NCBI GenBank assembly: GCA_016778985.1
Contig: JADHOM010000021.1
Coordinates: 1 to 36,353 of the forward strand
DNA: 36,353 bases
Direction of reading: 5' to 3'
Origin: Alphaproteobacteria bacterium
GTDB lineage: Bacteria; Pseudomonadota; Alphaproteobacteria; Puniceispirillales; UBA1172
Under the pieces are notes generated by a model, which saw only the letters and a program-made list of their open reading frames with translations, was not told the origin of the DNA and searched no databases. Made by a program: the position numbers and the translations under genes. Shown piece after piece: positions 6,689-16,046 of the stretch (positions within the stretch are counted from its first letter, which is position 1; every line of letters begins with the position of its first letter).

Positions 6689-6741
6689 ATGAGCATGCTA
6701 AATGGAAATATCCAAATAAAAAGGCAAAAGACAGGACAGGT

Positions 6742-7842
6742 TTAGGTTGTCCGGTCGGCGGCAAAATTAGCGGCGGCGATGAGCGCCTCTGCGACGTCAC
6801 CAGATGCTGATGTGGATGCTGATGTTGATTTAGATGCCAGTTGGGCGATAATCTGGCCAGCATCGGTGGCATGTGACCGGGCGACTTCGAGTGACCGGGT
6901 TATGGTATCATGCTTATTCATTAGTGATAAAGCCCTATCCAGATCACCATCAGCAATATCCCCATCCGCTAAACAGCGTTGCCAAAAGCGGCGTTCATCC
7001 TCACTGCCATCTTGCCATGCTAACATGACGGGCAGGGTAATCTTACCTTCTTTGAAATCATCACCTTGTGATTTGCCCATGCCTTCCGCCGTAGCGGCAT
7101 AATCCAGCGCATCATCGGTAATCTGAAACGCCGTGCCCAATGCCAAACCATAGGCACAAATGGCATCTGATATGGGTTTATCGGCATCGGCTATCATAGC
7201 ACCAGCTTCTCCTGCGGCGGCGAATAATTCAGCGGTTTTCGCGCGAATTACCCGATAATAATCCTCGATAGGTGCAGACGGATTGCCAGCCAAAATCATC
7301 TGATCAATCTCACCTTCTGTGATGCGCGCGGCGGCGTTTGCCAAACGCCCTAAGACGCTGATCTGCCCCGCCTCAACCATCAGCTCAAATGCCCGCGCAA
7401 AGAGAAAATCCCCGACTAGTACACTTGCCTCATTACCCCAGATTGAGCTGGCGGATTTATTGCCGCGGCGCATATCGGATTGGTCAATGACATCATCATG
7501 CAACAGCGTTGCGGAATGGATAAACTCCACCGCTGCCGCTAGTTTTGCGGCATTGGTCATCGCTGTCTCGCCTGACTTGCCAAGTTTGGATTTGCCAAGT
7601 AATGCGCCAGCCAGCGTGAGCATCGGCCGCATGCGTTTACCGCCTGCCGCAATCAGATGCCCTGCCAATGTTGGAATTAAATCAATTTCGCTCTGCATGC
7701 GGTCAATGATAATATGGTTAGTCTCTGCCATGCCTGATGCGGTTATGTCAACCAACGGCGTCAAAGACGCGGCAATATCCGCTTGCCCTAAAGTATCGGG
7801 GGTATCTGGCGAGAGCGGTAAATGTGAGCGTGATGCTGTCAT
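6742..7842 (-). CDS. ispB: Polyprenyl diphosphate synthase (octaprenyl/decaprenyl type)
   Basis: A 366-residue trans-prenyltransferase that elongates farnesyl diphosphate with isopentenyl diphosphate to make the ubiquinone side chain. Both aspartate-rich motifs are present: DDVID (116-120) in LLHDDVIDQSDMRRG and DDALD (243-247) in FQITDDALDY, along with GGKRMRP (68-74). Product chain length cannot be read reliably; alphaproteobacteria usually make Q-10. The C-terminus carries a short Ser/Thr/Ala tract (about residues 335-350, SKSTSASTSASGD) not needed for catalysis. It is divergent from the DUF2007 gene; the shared 82-base spacer holds a CCGCAA-CC-TTGCGG hairpin (7845-7858). Confidence 0.92.
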   Translation of the reverse strand: MTASRSHLPLSPDTPDTLGQADIAASLTPLVDITASGMAETNHIIIDRMQSEIDLIPTLAGHLIAAGGKRMRPMLTLAGALLGKSKLGKSGETAMTNAAKLAAAVEFIHSATLLHDDVIDQSDMRRGNKSASSIWGNEASVLVGDFLFARAFELMVEAGQISVLGRLANAAARITEGEIDQMILAGNPSAPIEDYYRVIRAKTAELFAAAGEAGAMIADADKPISDAICAYGLALGTAFQITDDALDYAATAEGMGKSQGDDFKEGKITLPVMLAWQDGSEDERRFWQRCLADGDIADGDLDRALSLMNKHDTITRSLEVARSHATDAGQIIAQLASKSTSASTSASGDVAEALIAAANFAADRTT

Positions 7843-7924
7843 ATCCGCAACCTTGCGGTTTTATCAGTCTAAGTCAACACTTTATGCTTTGGCATTGTGC
7901 GGTTTTTTGTCATTATACATAGTC

Positions 7925-8143
7925 ATGAAACATTTACTGGCTATCACTGATCCTGTCCGGCTGACCTATCTTGAATCCTTGCTGAAAGCGGCAGGGGTGA
8001 TATTTGTTGTTCAGGACAGGCATATTTCTGATCTGATGGCAGGATCAAACACGCTGTTCCCGATGCGTATCATGGTTGCCGAAGATCATCTGGCACAAGC
8101 CAAGCGCGTGTTGTCGGAGGCTGGGCAGTATTATGATGATTAA
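7925..8143 (+). CDS. DUF2007 domain protein
   Basis: A 72-residue protein starting MKHLLAITDPVRLTYLESLL. The pattern of an N-terminal strand, 'sites into helix' and a ...NTLFPMRIMVAEDHLAQAKRVL ending matches DUF2007, a small ferredoxin-like fold family related to signal-transducing PII-type folds. Its function is unknown. The open frame extends far upstream, but that part is antisense to ispB and not coding. ATG 7925 gives the usual family length. The gene lies 12 bases before the tRNA methyltransferase gene, a pairing I recall from other alphaproteobacteria, so the two are likely co-transcribed. Confidence 0.85.
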   Translation: MKHLLAITDPVRLTYLESLLKAAGVIFVVQDRHISDLMAGSNTLFPMRIMVAEDHLAQAKRVLSEAGQYYDD

Positions 8144-8155
8144 TGGCGACTGAAG

Positions 8156-8899
8156 ATGACGCTTGCGGCAACAACCTGTGATCGCTGGTATGATGGCACG
8201 CTTTGGCTAACACAGCCCGCCACAGGTTTTCGCGCGACCAGTGATGCGGTGATGCTGGCCGCCGCTATCCCGCATACAGCACGGCATGTGTTGGAACTGG
8301 GCGTTGGTGCTGGGGCGGTGATGATGATCATGGCACGGCGGCTCACCACGGCGCAATTCACAGGTATCGACCATAACCCTGATATGATTCAATTATGCGC
8401 GCAGAACGCCGCTGACAATGGCTTTAGTGAGCGGATTAATCTGCTTTGCTCGGATATTATGACAACCAAACTGACCCCTGATTGGGATCATGTGGTGATG
8501 AACCCGCCGTTTAATGATCCTGCCTCAACATTATCGCCGGAAAGGCAAAGGCGGCAATCTATGGCCGCTGATTTTGCCGCCTCTTGGGTGGCTTGTGCCA
8601 GTATGGCTTTATCAAAACGTGGCGGCCTGACAATGATCTGCCGCGCTGATCAGCTAGATCGTATTCTGGCGGCACTAACCCAACATGATTTTGGTGAGTG
8701 CGTTATCCGTCCGGTTTATTCGCGTCCTGACAGGCCAGCGCATCGGGTGCTTATCCGTGCTCGCAAAGGCATGGCGGGGGCAATGACCATATTGCCCGGC
8801 TTGATTATGGAAAGTGATGAATATCATGGGATTATCGGTGGTGGTGCGTTGGTCTTGGTTCAGCCTGGCCGCAAATATGCGGCGGCGGCTAAATTATGA
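8156..8899 (+). CDS. tRNA1(Val) adenine N6-methyltransferase-like protein (TrmN6/YfiC family)
   Basis: A 247-residue Rossmann-fold methyltransferase. The SAM-binding motif ELGVGAG is at 47-53, the acidic end of strand 2 in GIDHNPDM at 70-77, and NPPF at 116-119, the motif of N6-adenine and N5-glutamine methyltransferases. The N-terminal QPATGFRATSDAVMLAAAIP segment is typical of the TrmN6 family, which methylates A37 of tRNA1(Val) in E. coli. Target specificity here is inferred from the family. It follows DUF2007 and precedes the tandem-repeat region in front of the S49 peptidase. No terminator is visible after it. Confidence 0.8.
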   Translation: MTLAATTCDRWYDGTLWLTQPATGFRATSDAVMLAAAIPHTARHVLELGVGAGAVMMIMARRLTTAQFTGIDHNPDMIQLCAQNAADNGFSERINLLCSDIMTTKLTPDWDHVVMNPPFNDPASTLSPERQRRQSMAADFAASWVACASMALSKRGGLTMICRADQLDRILAALTQHDFGECVIRPVYSRPDRPAHRVLIRARKGMAGAMTILPGLIMESDEYHGIIGGGALVLVQPGRKYAAAAKL

Positions 8900-8922
8900 C
8901 AATCTCAGTTAACTTTTGCACC

Positions 8923-9010
8923 TTGGTTAGCAAAGTATTGCATCTTGGTTAGCAAAGTATTGCACCTTGGTTAGCAAAGTATTGTATCTTGGTTAGCAAA
9001 GTATTGCATC
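8923..9010. repeat. Four tandem 22-bp repeats upstream of the S49 peptidase gene
   Basis: Units at 8923-8944, 8945-8966, 8967-8988 and 8989-9010 share the core TTGGTTAGCAAAGTATTG and differ only in the last bases (CATC, CACC, TATC, CATC). A partial unit (TTTTGCACC) precedes them. Each unit, except for one base in the third, contains the short inverted repeat GCAA-AGTA-TTGC. The array ends 56 bases before the peptidase start codon, and a CATCTG/CAGATG hairpin (9007-9026) overlaps its end. Unit length is about two helical turns, so all copies would face the same side of the DNA, as expected for cooperative protein sites. There are no spacers, so it is not CRISPR. Confidence 0.9.
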
Positions 9011-9066
9011 TGGCAAGCGGCAGATGACTTGCTATTCAGTGGCAGGACAGGTAGATAGAAAGAGTT

Positions 9067-9921
9067 ATGATTAAGGCAATTTCTTCACTATTTTCATCAT
9101 CGCGTCCGGTGGTGCCGGTTATCCCTCTAAATGGATTAATCGCGGCATCATCTGGGGCTGGTTTACGGCGCGCCGGGCTTAATTTGACTGGCTTGTCAAA
9201 ATTGCTTGATCGTGCTTTTACCACTAAACGCGCGGCGGCGGTGGCGCTGCTTATTAACTCCCCCGGCGGCTCACCTGTGCAATCTGCCATGATTGCTAGC
9301 CGTATCCGTGATTTAGCCCGCAAGAATGATGTTCCGGTTATTAGCTTTGTTGAGGATGTGGCGGCATCAGGCGGTTATTGGCTGGCTTGCGCAGGGGATC
9401 AGATTATTGCTAATCCGGCGTCTATTGTTGGTTCAATCGGGGTTGTATCGGCAGGCTTTGGCTTTGATCGGGCAATCGATAAAATCGGCGTTGATCGCCG
9501 TGTCTATACGTCTGGCATTAGCAAAAGCATGCTTGATCCGTTTCGGCCAGAAAATCCCGATGATATAAAACACCTGAAAGCCCTGCAAGAAGAGGTTCAT
9601 GCCCAGTTTATTGCCATGGTAAAGGCGCGCCGTGGCTCGCGTCTTAATGGCGCTGATGACCTCCTGTTTTCAGGCGCTTTCTGGACAGGAGAAAAATCGC
9701 TTGAATTAGGTCTGGTTGACCGCCTCGGGGATATCCGCCCGGTCTTGCAAGAGCAGTTTGGCGATAAGGTTATGATCAAATTGATGACGATGAAAAAATC
9801 ACTCTTTGGCATGGGTAGTGGCCAGATGGGTATCAGCAGCAGCGCCATGCCAGAGGCTATCGTTGATACGGCGCTCTTAAAACTCGAAGAACGGCTGGAA
9901 AGGATGCGATACGGGCTCTGA
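9067..9921 (+). CDS. S49 family signal peptide peptidase (SppA/SohB-like)
   Basis: A 284-residue serine peptidase of the S49 family, which degrades leftover signal peptides or damaged membrane proteins at the inner membrane. Catalytic Ser101 is in VAASGGYW and the general base Lys153 in SGISKSMLDPF. The 52-residue spacing equals that of the Ser/Lys pair of bacterial SppA. SPGGSP (65-70) is the conserved preceding turn. The N-terminus is short and lacks an obvious long membrane helix, so this is the compact, single-domain form. The start ATG 9067 is preceded by AGAAAGAG. Its stop overlaps the start of the next gene by one base. The 22-bp repeats upstream suggest specific regulation. Confidence 0.9.
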   Translation: MIKAISSLFSSSRPVVPVIPLNGLIAASSGAGLRRAGLNLTGLSKLLDRAFTTKRAAAVALLINSPGGSPVQSAMIASRIRDLARKNDVPVISFVEDVAASGGYWLACAGDQIIANPASIVGSIGVVSAGFGFDRAIDKIGVDRRVYTSGISKSMLDPFRPENPDDIKHLKALQEEVHAQFIAMVKARRGSRLNGADDLLFSGAFWTGEKSLELGLVDRLGDIRPVLQEQFGDKVMIKLMTMKKSLFGMGSGQMGISSSAMPEAIVDTALLKLEERLERMRYGL

Positions 9922-10148
9922 TGTGGGGATTACTAAGTATTCAAAAATTACTTCTTTTGGTGGTTATTATTGGCGGTGTATTTGCCTTCTACCGATTTAT
10001 GGATCGCCGCAAGCAGACGAGTAATCCGTCTGATGCGACTCAACAAAAACCAAAATCTGATGCGAACGCCCTTGATATGACATCATGCTCAACATGTGGG
10101 GCATGGGTGTCAGCGGCGTGTGAGCGGCCGGATTGTCCAATTGAATAA
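9921..10148 (+). CDS. Small membrane-anchored protein with a C-terminal Cys motif
   Basis: A 75-residue protein overlapping the peptidase gene by one base (TGATG), so translation is probably coupled. Residues 6-26 form a membrane helix (SIQKLLLLVVIIGGVFAFYRF), followed by a polar linker. The tail is CSTCGAWVSAACERPDCP, with four cysteines in the spacing C-x2-C-x8-C-x4-C, suggesting a minimal zinc-binding knuckle. Similar short proteins with a helix and a Cys-rich tail occur in many proteobacteria without known function. Coupling to an S49 peptidase suggests an adaptor or regulator at the membrane; that is inference. Confidence 0.7.
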   Translation: MWGLLSIQKLLLLVVIIGGVFAFYRFMDRRKQTSNPSDATQQKPKSDANALDMTSCSTCGAWVSAACERPDCPIE

Positions 10149-10255
10149 CACATGAATAACAGACATTTCTTAACACGATCAGCCATAATAGGATTAGCAT
10201 TGATCACAGACTGGCTTTACTTTATGTTGCGGCGGTAGCGAAGCAGGAACCTAAC

Positions 10256-11197
10256 ATGCCCAAACACCCACTCAGTTTTCAACAGCTGATTTTGTCACTT
10301 CAGCAATATTGGGCCGACCAAGGCTGTGTTATCCTTCAGCCCTATGATATGGAAGTCGGGGCAGGAACATTTCATCCGGCAACAACATTACGGGCGCTAG
10401 GCCCTGATGACGTATGGAATGCCGCCTATGTGCAGCCATCACGGCGGCCAACCGATGGCCGTTATGGGGAAAACCCTAACCGCCTCCAGCATTATTATCA
10501 GTTTCAAGTTATCATGAAGCCATCGCCGGCTAATAGCCAAGAGCTTTATCTTAATTCGCTGAAAGCCATTGGGCTTGATCCCATGTATCATGATATTCGA
10601 TTTGTTGAGGATGATTGGGAATCGCCAACACTTGGTGCCGCTGGATTAGGCTGGGAAGTCTGGTGTGATGGCATGGAGGTCACGCAATTTACCTATTTCC
10701 AGCAAGTTGGCGGCATGGAGTGCACGCCCGTTCCGGTTGAATTGACCTATGGGCTAGAACGGCTGGCGATGTTTATTCAAGGTGTTGAAAATGTCTATGA
10801 TCTGGATTGGGATGGTGTCCCCAAAGATAAGGGCGGCAAGGTTTATGGCGATATCTTTCTGCAATCAGAGAAAGAGTTTTCCACCTTTAATTTTGAACGA
10901 GCGACAACCGATGTTCTGTTCCGGCATTTTCAAGAGGCTGAAACCGAATGTCAGATGTTGCTTGATGATTCTGCGCCATTGGCTTTACCCGCCTATGATC
11001 AATGTATGAAAGCCAGTCATATTTTTAATCTGTTAGATGCGCGTGGTGTCATATCTGTTGCTGAACGCCAGCGCTATATCGGCAGAGTGCGTAGTCTTGC
11101 CGTTGCTTGCTGTGAAGCCTGGGTAGCATCAGGGGTGGCATCAGGGGTAGCATCAGGGGTAGCAGATAAGCCTACGCAGGATGGCGCCAATGGCTGA
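10256..11197 (+). CDS. glyQ: Glycyl-tRNA synthetase alpha subunit
   Basis: A 313-residue alpha subunit of the bacterial alpha2beta2 glycyl-tRNA synthetase, which makes glycyl adenylate and carries the class II catalytic core. The start region [19 protein letters not shown], the motif 2 region [20 protein letters not shown] and the later [15 protein letters not shown] are characteristic. An AGGAA site precedes ATG 10256. The C-terminus carries three copies of a 12-base repeat (11123-11158) coding for Val-Ala-Ser-Gly, followed by a short polar tail, beyond the usual end of the family. The last 8 bases overlap the beta subunit gene, giving equal expression of the two subunits. Confidence 0.97.
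   Translation: MPKHPLSFQQLILSLQQYWADQGCVILQPYDMEVGAGTFHPATTLRALGPDDVWNAAYVQPSRRPTDGRYGENPNRLQHYYQFQVIMKPSPANSQELYLNSLKAIGLDPMYHDIRFVEDDWESPTLGAAGLGWEVWCDGMEVTQFTYFQQVGGMECTPVPVELTYGLERLAMFIQGVENVYDLDWDGVPKDKGGKVYGDIFLQSEKEFSTFNFERATTDVLFRHFQEAETECQMLLDDSAPLALPAYDQCMKASHIFNLLDARGVISVAERQRYIGRVRSLAVACCEAWVASGVASGVASGVADKPTQDGANG
11123..11158 (+). repeat. Three 12-bp in-frame repeats at the 3' end of glyQ
   Basis: GTAGCATCAGGG, GTGGCATCAGGG and GTAGCATCAGGG stand in tandem, and a fourth partial unit (GTAGCA) follows. They encode a Val-Ala-Ser-Gly repeat. The repeat length is a multiple of three, so slippage would change the tail length without breaking the frame. Confidence 0.9.
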
Positions 11198-13241
11198 GCT
11201 GTTTATTGAATGGTTTGGAGAAGAAATTCCAGCACGCATGCAGGCGCGGGCTGAGCACCATATGGCAGAGACATTTGCCGCCAAACTGGCAGACCATAAT
11301 CTTGGCGGAACACATGTTCGGTCTTGGTCAACGCCGCGTCGTCTGGCAGTGGCTTTTACTGATGTGGAGTCAGCGCAGAAAGCGCAAACTAACGAAAAGC
11401 GTGGGCCGCGTGTTGGTGCGCCCGAACAAGCGCTTAACGGCTTTCTTAGTTCGCTGGGGTTAACCCGTGATCAGCTAGAAGAACGTGAGACGGCAAAAGG
11501 TCAGTTCTATTTTGCCATGATCCATCAATCTGGTCAGCAAACAGCAGATCTCTTGCCTGATCTGGTCAATAGCATTATTGCCGCCTTCCCATGGCCGAAA
11601 AGCCAGCGTTGGGCAAAGGGAGAGATGAGCTGGGTGCGGCCGTTGCATCGGATCAATGTCCTTTTTGATGGGGAACCTGTTGCGGGATATTATGATCTTG
11701 GCGGCGGTGAGGGCATTAGCTATGGCAAGACCAGTCACGGCCACCGTTTCCTTGCGCCGGTTGATCTTGATCTGACCAAATCAAACTCCAAACCTAAGCC
11801 TTTGGCAGAAACTTATGATGAGCTGATGATGAGCCATCATGTCATGGCGCATCGTGATAGTCGCCGTGCCGCCATTCATGAGCAAATGAACAATCTTGCC
11901 GCCGCCGCGAATATAAAGATATTAGAAGATAATGGCTTGCTAGATGAGGTCACTGGTCTGGTCGAATGGCCACATGCTATCATGGGGCAGATTGATGATG
12001 ACTTCATGTCATTACCCACAGATATTCTGGTTCTAACCATGCGAAGCCACCAGAAATATTTTGCCCTAACCGATGAGGATGGTGAGCTGGCGGCCGCCTT
12101 TATCACCATCAGCAATATGTCCGCTGATAAAACCCGCGATAATATGATCCGCAAAGGCAATGAACGGGTGTTGCGGGCACGGCTTAGTGATGCGCGGTTT
12201 CTCTGGGATCAAGACCGCAGGACTTCGCTTGCTGATCATGCTGGCCGGCTAAACAGCATTGCCTATTTTGATGGTCTTGGATCAATGCAGGATAGGGTTG
12301 ACAGGATGCGTGGCATAGCGGCGCGGTTAGCAGCTGACATCCCTGGCATTAATGCGGAAATGATTGATCATGCCGCGAGGCTTGCCAAGGCTGATTTGGT
12401 GACGGGAACGGTTGGTGAGTTTCCGGAATTGCAAGGCATTATGGGCGGCCATTTGGCGCGCGCCGAAGGGTTGGCTGATGCTATTGCTGATGCTGTTTCT
12501 GATCACTATAAGCCTGTTGGTGGTGGCGACACTATCCCGCAAACAGCACTTGGCCAAGGGTTAGCACTGGCTGATAAATTGGATATGCTGACGAGTTTTT
12601 TCAGCATTGGCAAAAAGCCAACAGGTTCAGGTGATCCATTTGGGCTACGGCGGGCCGCATTAGGGGCAATTCGCATCCTTGATGAAGCGCAGATTGATCT
12701 CAATCTAACACCCTTATTTGGTAAAGCCAAAGATGATCTCTTGGTGTTTATGGCAGATCGGCTTCATGTCTATTGTCGAGACCGTGGCTTGCGCTATGAT
12801 GTTGTTCGCGCGGTTATGCAACCTGACCAATTAGCAGATTTTAATGTCTTGGCCATTATTACTCGGATCAGGGCGCTTGACGACTATCTCACCCATGATG
12901 ATGGACAGCGTTTCATGCCAGCATGGCGGCGGGTGCATTCCATTTTGGAATCGGAACAGGCAACATCACATGCAGACAGTGATGGAAATATTGATATCAG
13001 CCTTTTTTCAGATCAAACCGAACAGCGATTATATGATGCCATAATTGAGTTTGATAAGCATGGTGATGATACCAGTATGCTTGCCACTATGACGACATTG
13101 ATTGAACCAATTAATGCGTTTTTTGAGGCGGTGAAAGTTAATGATGATGACCAGAACATACGCCATAACAGATTGCAGCTTTTATCTAAGATTGATGAAG
13201 CGGTACGATCATTTGCGCGTCTGGCAGAAATAGAAGGCTAG
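11190..13241 (+). CDS. glyS: Glycyl-tRNA synthetase beta subunit
   Basis: A beta subunit of about 683 residues, needed for tRNA(Gly) binding. It begins [18 protein letters not shown], the conserved family start, so ATG 11190 is preferred over the in-frame ATG at 11181. The overlap with glyQ is then the eight bases ATGGCTGA. Length is normal for the family. The central region contains the HD-like and anticodon-binding-like domains; the latter part ([19 protein letters not shown]) belongs to the C-terminal DALR-type anticodon-binding domain. It is followed after 19 bases by ppdK, probably in the same operon. Confidence 0.96.
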   Translation: MAELFIEWFGEEIPARMQARAEHHMAETFAAKLADHNLGGTHVRSWSTPRRLAVAFTDVESAQKAQTNEKRGPRVGAPEQALNGFLSSLGLTRDQLEERETAKGQFYFAMIHQSGQQTADLLPDLVNSIIAAFPWPKSQRWAKGEMSWVRPLHRINVLFDGEPVAGYYDLGGGEGISYGKTSHGHRFLAPVDLDLTKSNSKPKPLAETYDELMMSHHVMAHRDSRRAAIHEQMNNLAAAANIKILEDNGLLDEVTGLVEWPHAIMGQIDDDFMSLPTDILVLTMRSHQKYFALTDEDGELAAAFITISNMSADKTRDNMIRKGNERVLRARLSDARFLWDQDRRTSLADHAGRLNSIAYFDGLGSMQDRVDRMRGIAARLAADIPGINAEMIDHAARLAKADLVTGTVGEFPELQGIMGGHLARAEGLADAIADAVSDHYKPVGGGDTIPQTALGQGLALADKLDMLTSFFSIGKKPTGSGDPFGLRRAALGAIRILDEAQIDLNLTPLFGKAKDDLLVFMADRLHVYCRDRGLRYDVVRAVMQPDQLADFNVLAIITRIRALDDYLTHDDGQRFMPAWRRVHSILESEQATSHADSDGNIDISLFSDQTEQRLYDAIIEFDKHGDDTSMLATMTTLIEPINAFFEAVKVNDDDQNIRHNRLQLLSKIDEAVRSFARLAEIEG

Positions 13242-13260
13242 CAAAATAGAGGGAAAGCAT

Positions 13261-15924
13261 ATGGCAAAATGGGTGTATAGTTTTGGCCAATCCTTAACCG
13301 AGGGGGCAGCCAGTGATCGCAATCTTCTTGGCGGCAAGGGTGCTAACCTAGCTGAAATGAGCGGCATTGGGTTGCCTGTTCCTCCGGGTTTCACGCTATC
13401 TACCGAAGTCTGTACGTGGTTTTATGATAATAATCGTAGCTACCCTGCTGAGCTCAAAGATCAGGTCAATGCTGCCATTAAACGGCTCGAAGATGAAACC
13501 GGTGCCGTCTTTGCTGGGGCAGAAAATCCGCTGTTATTATCGGTTCGGTCAGGGGCAAGGGCATCCATGCCGGGGATGATGGATACCGTACTAAACCTTG
13601 GGCTTAATCGTGACACGGTTGCAGGTCTTGCTAATCGGTCAGGAGAGGCGCGTTTCGCGTGGGATTCGTATCGCCGCTTTATTCAAATGTATAGCGATGT
13701 TGTGCTGGGGGTTGATCACGGCTTATTTGAAGATGCGCTCGAAGATTTGAAAGCTGATCTTAACGTCATTGAAGACACTGAACTCGATGGTGCGGCATGT
13801 GAGACACTGGTGACAACATATCTTGAAATTGTTCGGGAAGAAACCAACGCTGATTTTCCCGAAGACCCGCATGAACAGTTATGGGGCGCGATTGGGGCAG
13901 TTTTTGGCAGCTGGATGAATACCCGCGCCAATACTTATCGTAAGCTCAATAATATCCCCTCAGAATGGGGAACAGCAGTCAATATTCAGGCTATGGTATT
14001 TGGTAATATGGGTGATGATTGTGCCACTGGTGTTGCCTTTACCCGCAATCCATCAACAGGTGAAAACGCCTTTTATGGGGAGTTTTTGATTAATGCGCAG
14101 GGTGAGGATGTTGTTGCTGGCATTAGAACTCCGCGTAATCTAACCAAACGTGAACGTCAGGACAGTGGCTCGGATATGCTGTCTATGGAAGAAGCCATGC
14201 CAGCGGTTTTCAATCAGCTGTGCCAAGTGCGCGACACATTAGAAAACCATTACCGTGATATGCAGGATATTGAGTTCACCATTCAGCAAAATAAGCTCTA
14301 TATGTTGCAAACCCGATCAGGCAAGCGTACCGCAGAAGCGGCGTTGCGGATGGCGGTGGAAATGGCAGAAGAAAATCTTATCACAACAGATGAAGCGATT
14401 TTGCGTGTTGATGCCACGTCGCTAGATCAATTGCTACATCCGACACTTGATCCATCAGCAGAAAAAAACATGATTTTGCGTGGTCTGCCAGCCTCCCCTG
14501 GGGCGGCATCTGGCAAGGTTGTGCTGAGCGCCGATAAAGCCGAAGAAATGGCAATGGCAGGCCATAAAGTGATCTTGGTGCGGATTGAAACTAGCCCCGA
14601 AGATATTCATGGCATGCATGCGGCGACTGGTATTCTGACAGCTCGCGGCGGCATGACCAGTCATGCGGCGGTGGTCGCACGCGGTATGGGACGGCCTTGT
14701 GTTTGTGGGGCTGGTGATATGATTATTAATGCCGAAACCAAGGTCGTTAAAATCGGTGCTGAGCAAATTAAAGAGGGGGATGTCATCACCCTAGATGGCG
14801 CCGCAGGTGAAGTCTATGTTGGTGAAGTGGCGACAATCCAACCCGAATTATCCGGTGTCTTTGGTACATTGATTGAATGGGCGGATAAAGCACGGCGTAT
14901 GAAAATTCGCGCCAATGCGGAAACCCCAACAGATGCGCGAATGGCGTTAGAGTTTGGTGCCGAAGGCATAGGGTTGAGCCGGACTGAACACATGTTCTTT
15001 GATGCTGATCGGATTGTTGCCATGCGCGAGATGATTATTGCTAGCGATATTATCGGACGGCAGAAAGCATTGGATAAACTGCTGCCTATGCAACGTCAGG
15101 ATTTTATTGAACTGTTTCAGATCATGAAGGGGCTTCCGGTGACGATCCGCTTGCTTGATCCGCCGTTGCATGAGTTTCTGCCGCATAACGATGCTGATAT
15201 GGCAGAAGTCGCTAAAAATGCTGGGGTTAGCCTTGAGCATGTTCGCGACAGGTCAGAAAAACTGCGTGAGCTTAACCCGATGTTAGGGCATCGCGGCTGC
15301 CGGCTGGCAATTACCTATCCTGAAATCTGTGCCATGCAGGCGCGCGCTATTTTTGAGGCCTGTGCCCATGTGACGAAAGCATCAGGTGATATCGTTAACG
15401 TTGAGGTGATGGTACCATTGGCGGCAACGCGGCGTGAGCTTGAGATTTGCCGCAGGATAATTGATGATGTCGCCACTGAGGTAAAAGCCGAAACTGGCCA
15501 GACGATTGAATATATGGTTGGCACAATGGTGGAATTGCCGCGCTCATGTATGATTGCCGATGATCTGGCCATTGATGCGGAGTTTTTCTCATTCGGGACA
15601 AATGATCTGACGCAAACCGCGCTTGGCATAAGCCGTGATGACGCGGGTCAGTTTATGCGCGATTATGCTGATGCAGGGATTTATCCGCGTGATCCATTTG
15701 TTACCATAGATATTGAGGGTGTTGGCGGATTAGTCCAGATGGGATGTGAGAGAGGCCGCAAACAGCGTCCTGATATTAAGCTTGGTATCTGCGGTGAACA
15801 TGGCGGTGATCCAGACTCGGTGGATTTCTTTGAGGAATGTGGGCTGGATTATGTATCCTGTTCACCTTTCCGTGTGCCTGTTGCCCGATTAGCAGCGGCG
15901 CAAGCATCTATCAGAAGACGCTAG
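13261..15924 (+). CDS. ppdK: Pyruvate, phosphate dikinase
   Basis: An 887-residue enzyme interconverting pyruvate, ATP and phosphate with phosphoenolpyruvate, AMP and pyrophosphate. The order is an N-terminal ATP-grasp domain (NLLGGKGANLAEM, then RSGARASMPGMMDTVLNLG), a central phosphohistidine domain with His468 in GGMTSHAAVVARGMG, and a C-terminal TIM barrel with Cys844 in CGEHGGDP. Full length with all catalytic positions present. A GAGGGAAAG site precedes ATG 13261. The glyQ-glyS-ppdK order is seen in other alphaproteobacteria. The gene ends convergently with hsp20, and a hairpin lies between them. Confidence 0.97.
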   Translation: MAKWVYSFGQSLTEGAASDRNLLGGKGANLAEMSGIGLPVPPGFTLSTEVCTWFYDNNRSYPAELKDQVNAAIKRLEDETGAVFAGAENPLLLSVRSGARASMPGMMDTVLNLGLNRDTVAGLANRSGEARFAWDSYRRFIQMYSDVVLGVDHGLFEDALEDLKADLNVIEDTELDGAACETLVTTYLEIVREETNADFPEDPHEQLWGAIGAVFGSWMNTRANTYRKLNNIPSEWGTAVNIQAMVFGNMGDDCATGVAFTRNPSTGENAFYGEFLINAQGEDVVAGIRTPRNLTKRERQDSGSDMLSMEEAMPAVFNQLCQVRDTLENHYRDMQDIEFTIQQNKLYMLQTRSGKRTAEAALRMAVEMAEENLITTDEAILRVDATSLDQLLHPTLDPSAEKNMILRGLPASPGAASGKVVLSADKAEEMAMAGHKVILVRIETSPEDIHGMHAATGILTARGGMTSHAAVVARGMGRPCVCGAGDMIINAETKVVKIGAEQIKEGDVITLDGAAGEVYVGEVATIQPELSGVFGTLIEWADKARRMKIRANAETPTDARMALEFGAEGIGLSRTEHMFFDADRIVAMREMIIASDIIGRQKALDKLLPMQRQDFIELFQIMKGLPVTIRLLDPPLHEFLPHNDADMAEVAKNAGVSLEHVRDRSEKLRELNPMLGHRGCRLAITYPEICAMQARAIFEACAHVTKASGDIVNVEVMVPLAATRRELEICRRIIDDVATEVKAETGQTIEYMVGTMVELPRSCMIADDLAIDAEFFSFGTNDLTQTALGISRDDAGQFMRDYADAGIYPRDPFVTIDIEGVGGLVQMGCERGRKQRPDIKLGICGEHGGDPDSVDFFEECGLDYVSCSPFRVPVARLAAAQASIRRR

Positions 15925-15988
15925 CTAATGCCGCAGCGGAGGCGGTGTTAACCGCAATTCCTCATCCTATATACCTGATGAAATATAA

Positions 15989-16015
15989 AAGCCTGCCACA
16001 TAACATGGCAGGCTT
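15989..16015. terminator. Hairpin terminator between ppdK and hsp20
   Basis: AAGCCTGCCA (15989-15998) pairs perfectly with TGGCAGGCTT (16006-16015) around a 7-base loop. On the minus strand the stem runs into TTTTATATTT, a good terminator tail for hsp20. On the plus strand the T-run is only the end of the stem, so termination of ppdK would be weaker. Confidence 0.75.
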
Positions 16016-16046
16016 AATGATGGGATATAATAGGGCGTTTATTGCC

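Noticed and set aside
7319-7924. Long plus-strand extension upstream of the DUF2007 gene
   Set aside because: It is the antisense of the polyprenyl synthase gene; family similarity starts at the ATG at 7925.
8923-9010. Tandem repeats as a possible CRISPR array
   Set aside because: The 22-bp units are directly adjacent with no unique spacers and no cas gene is nearby.
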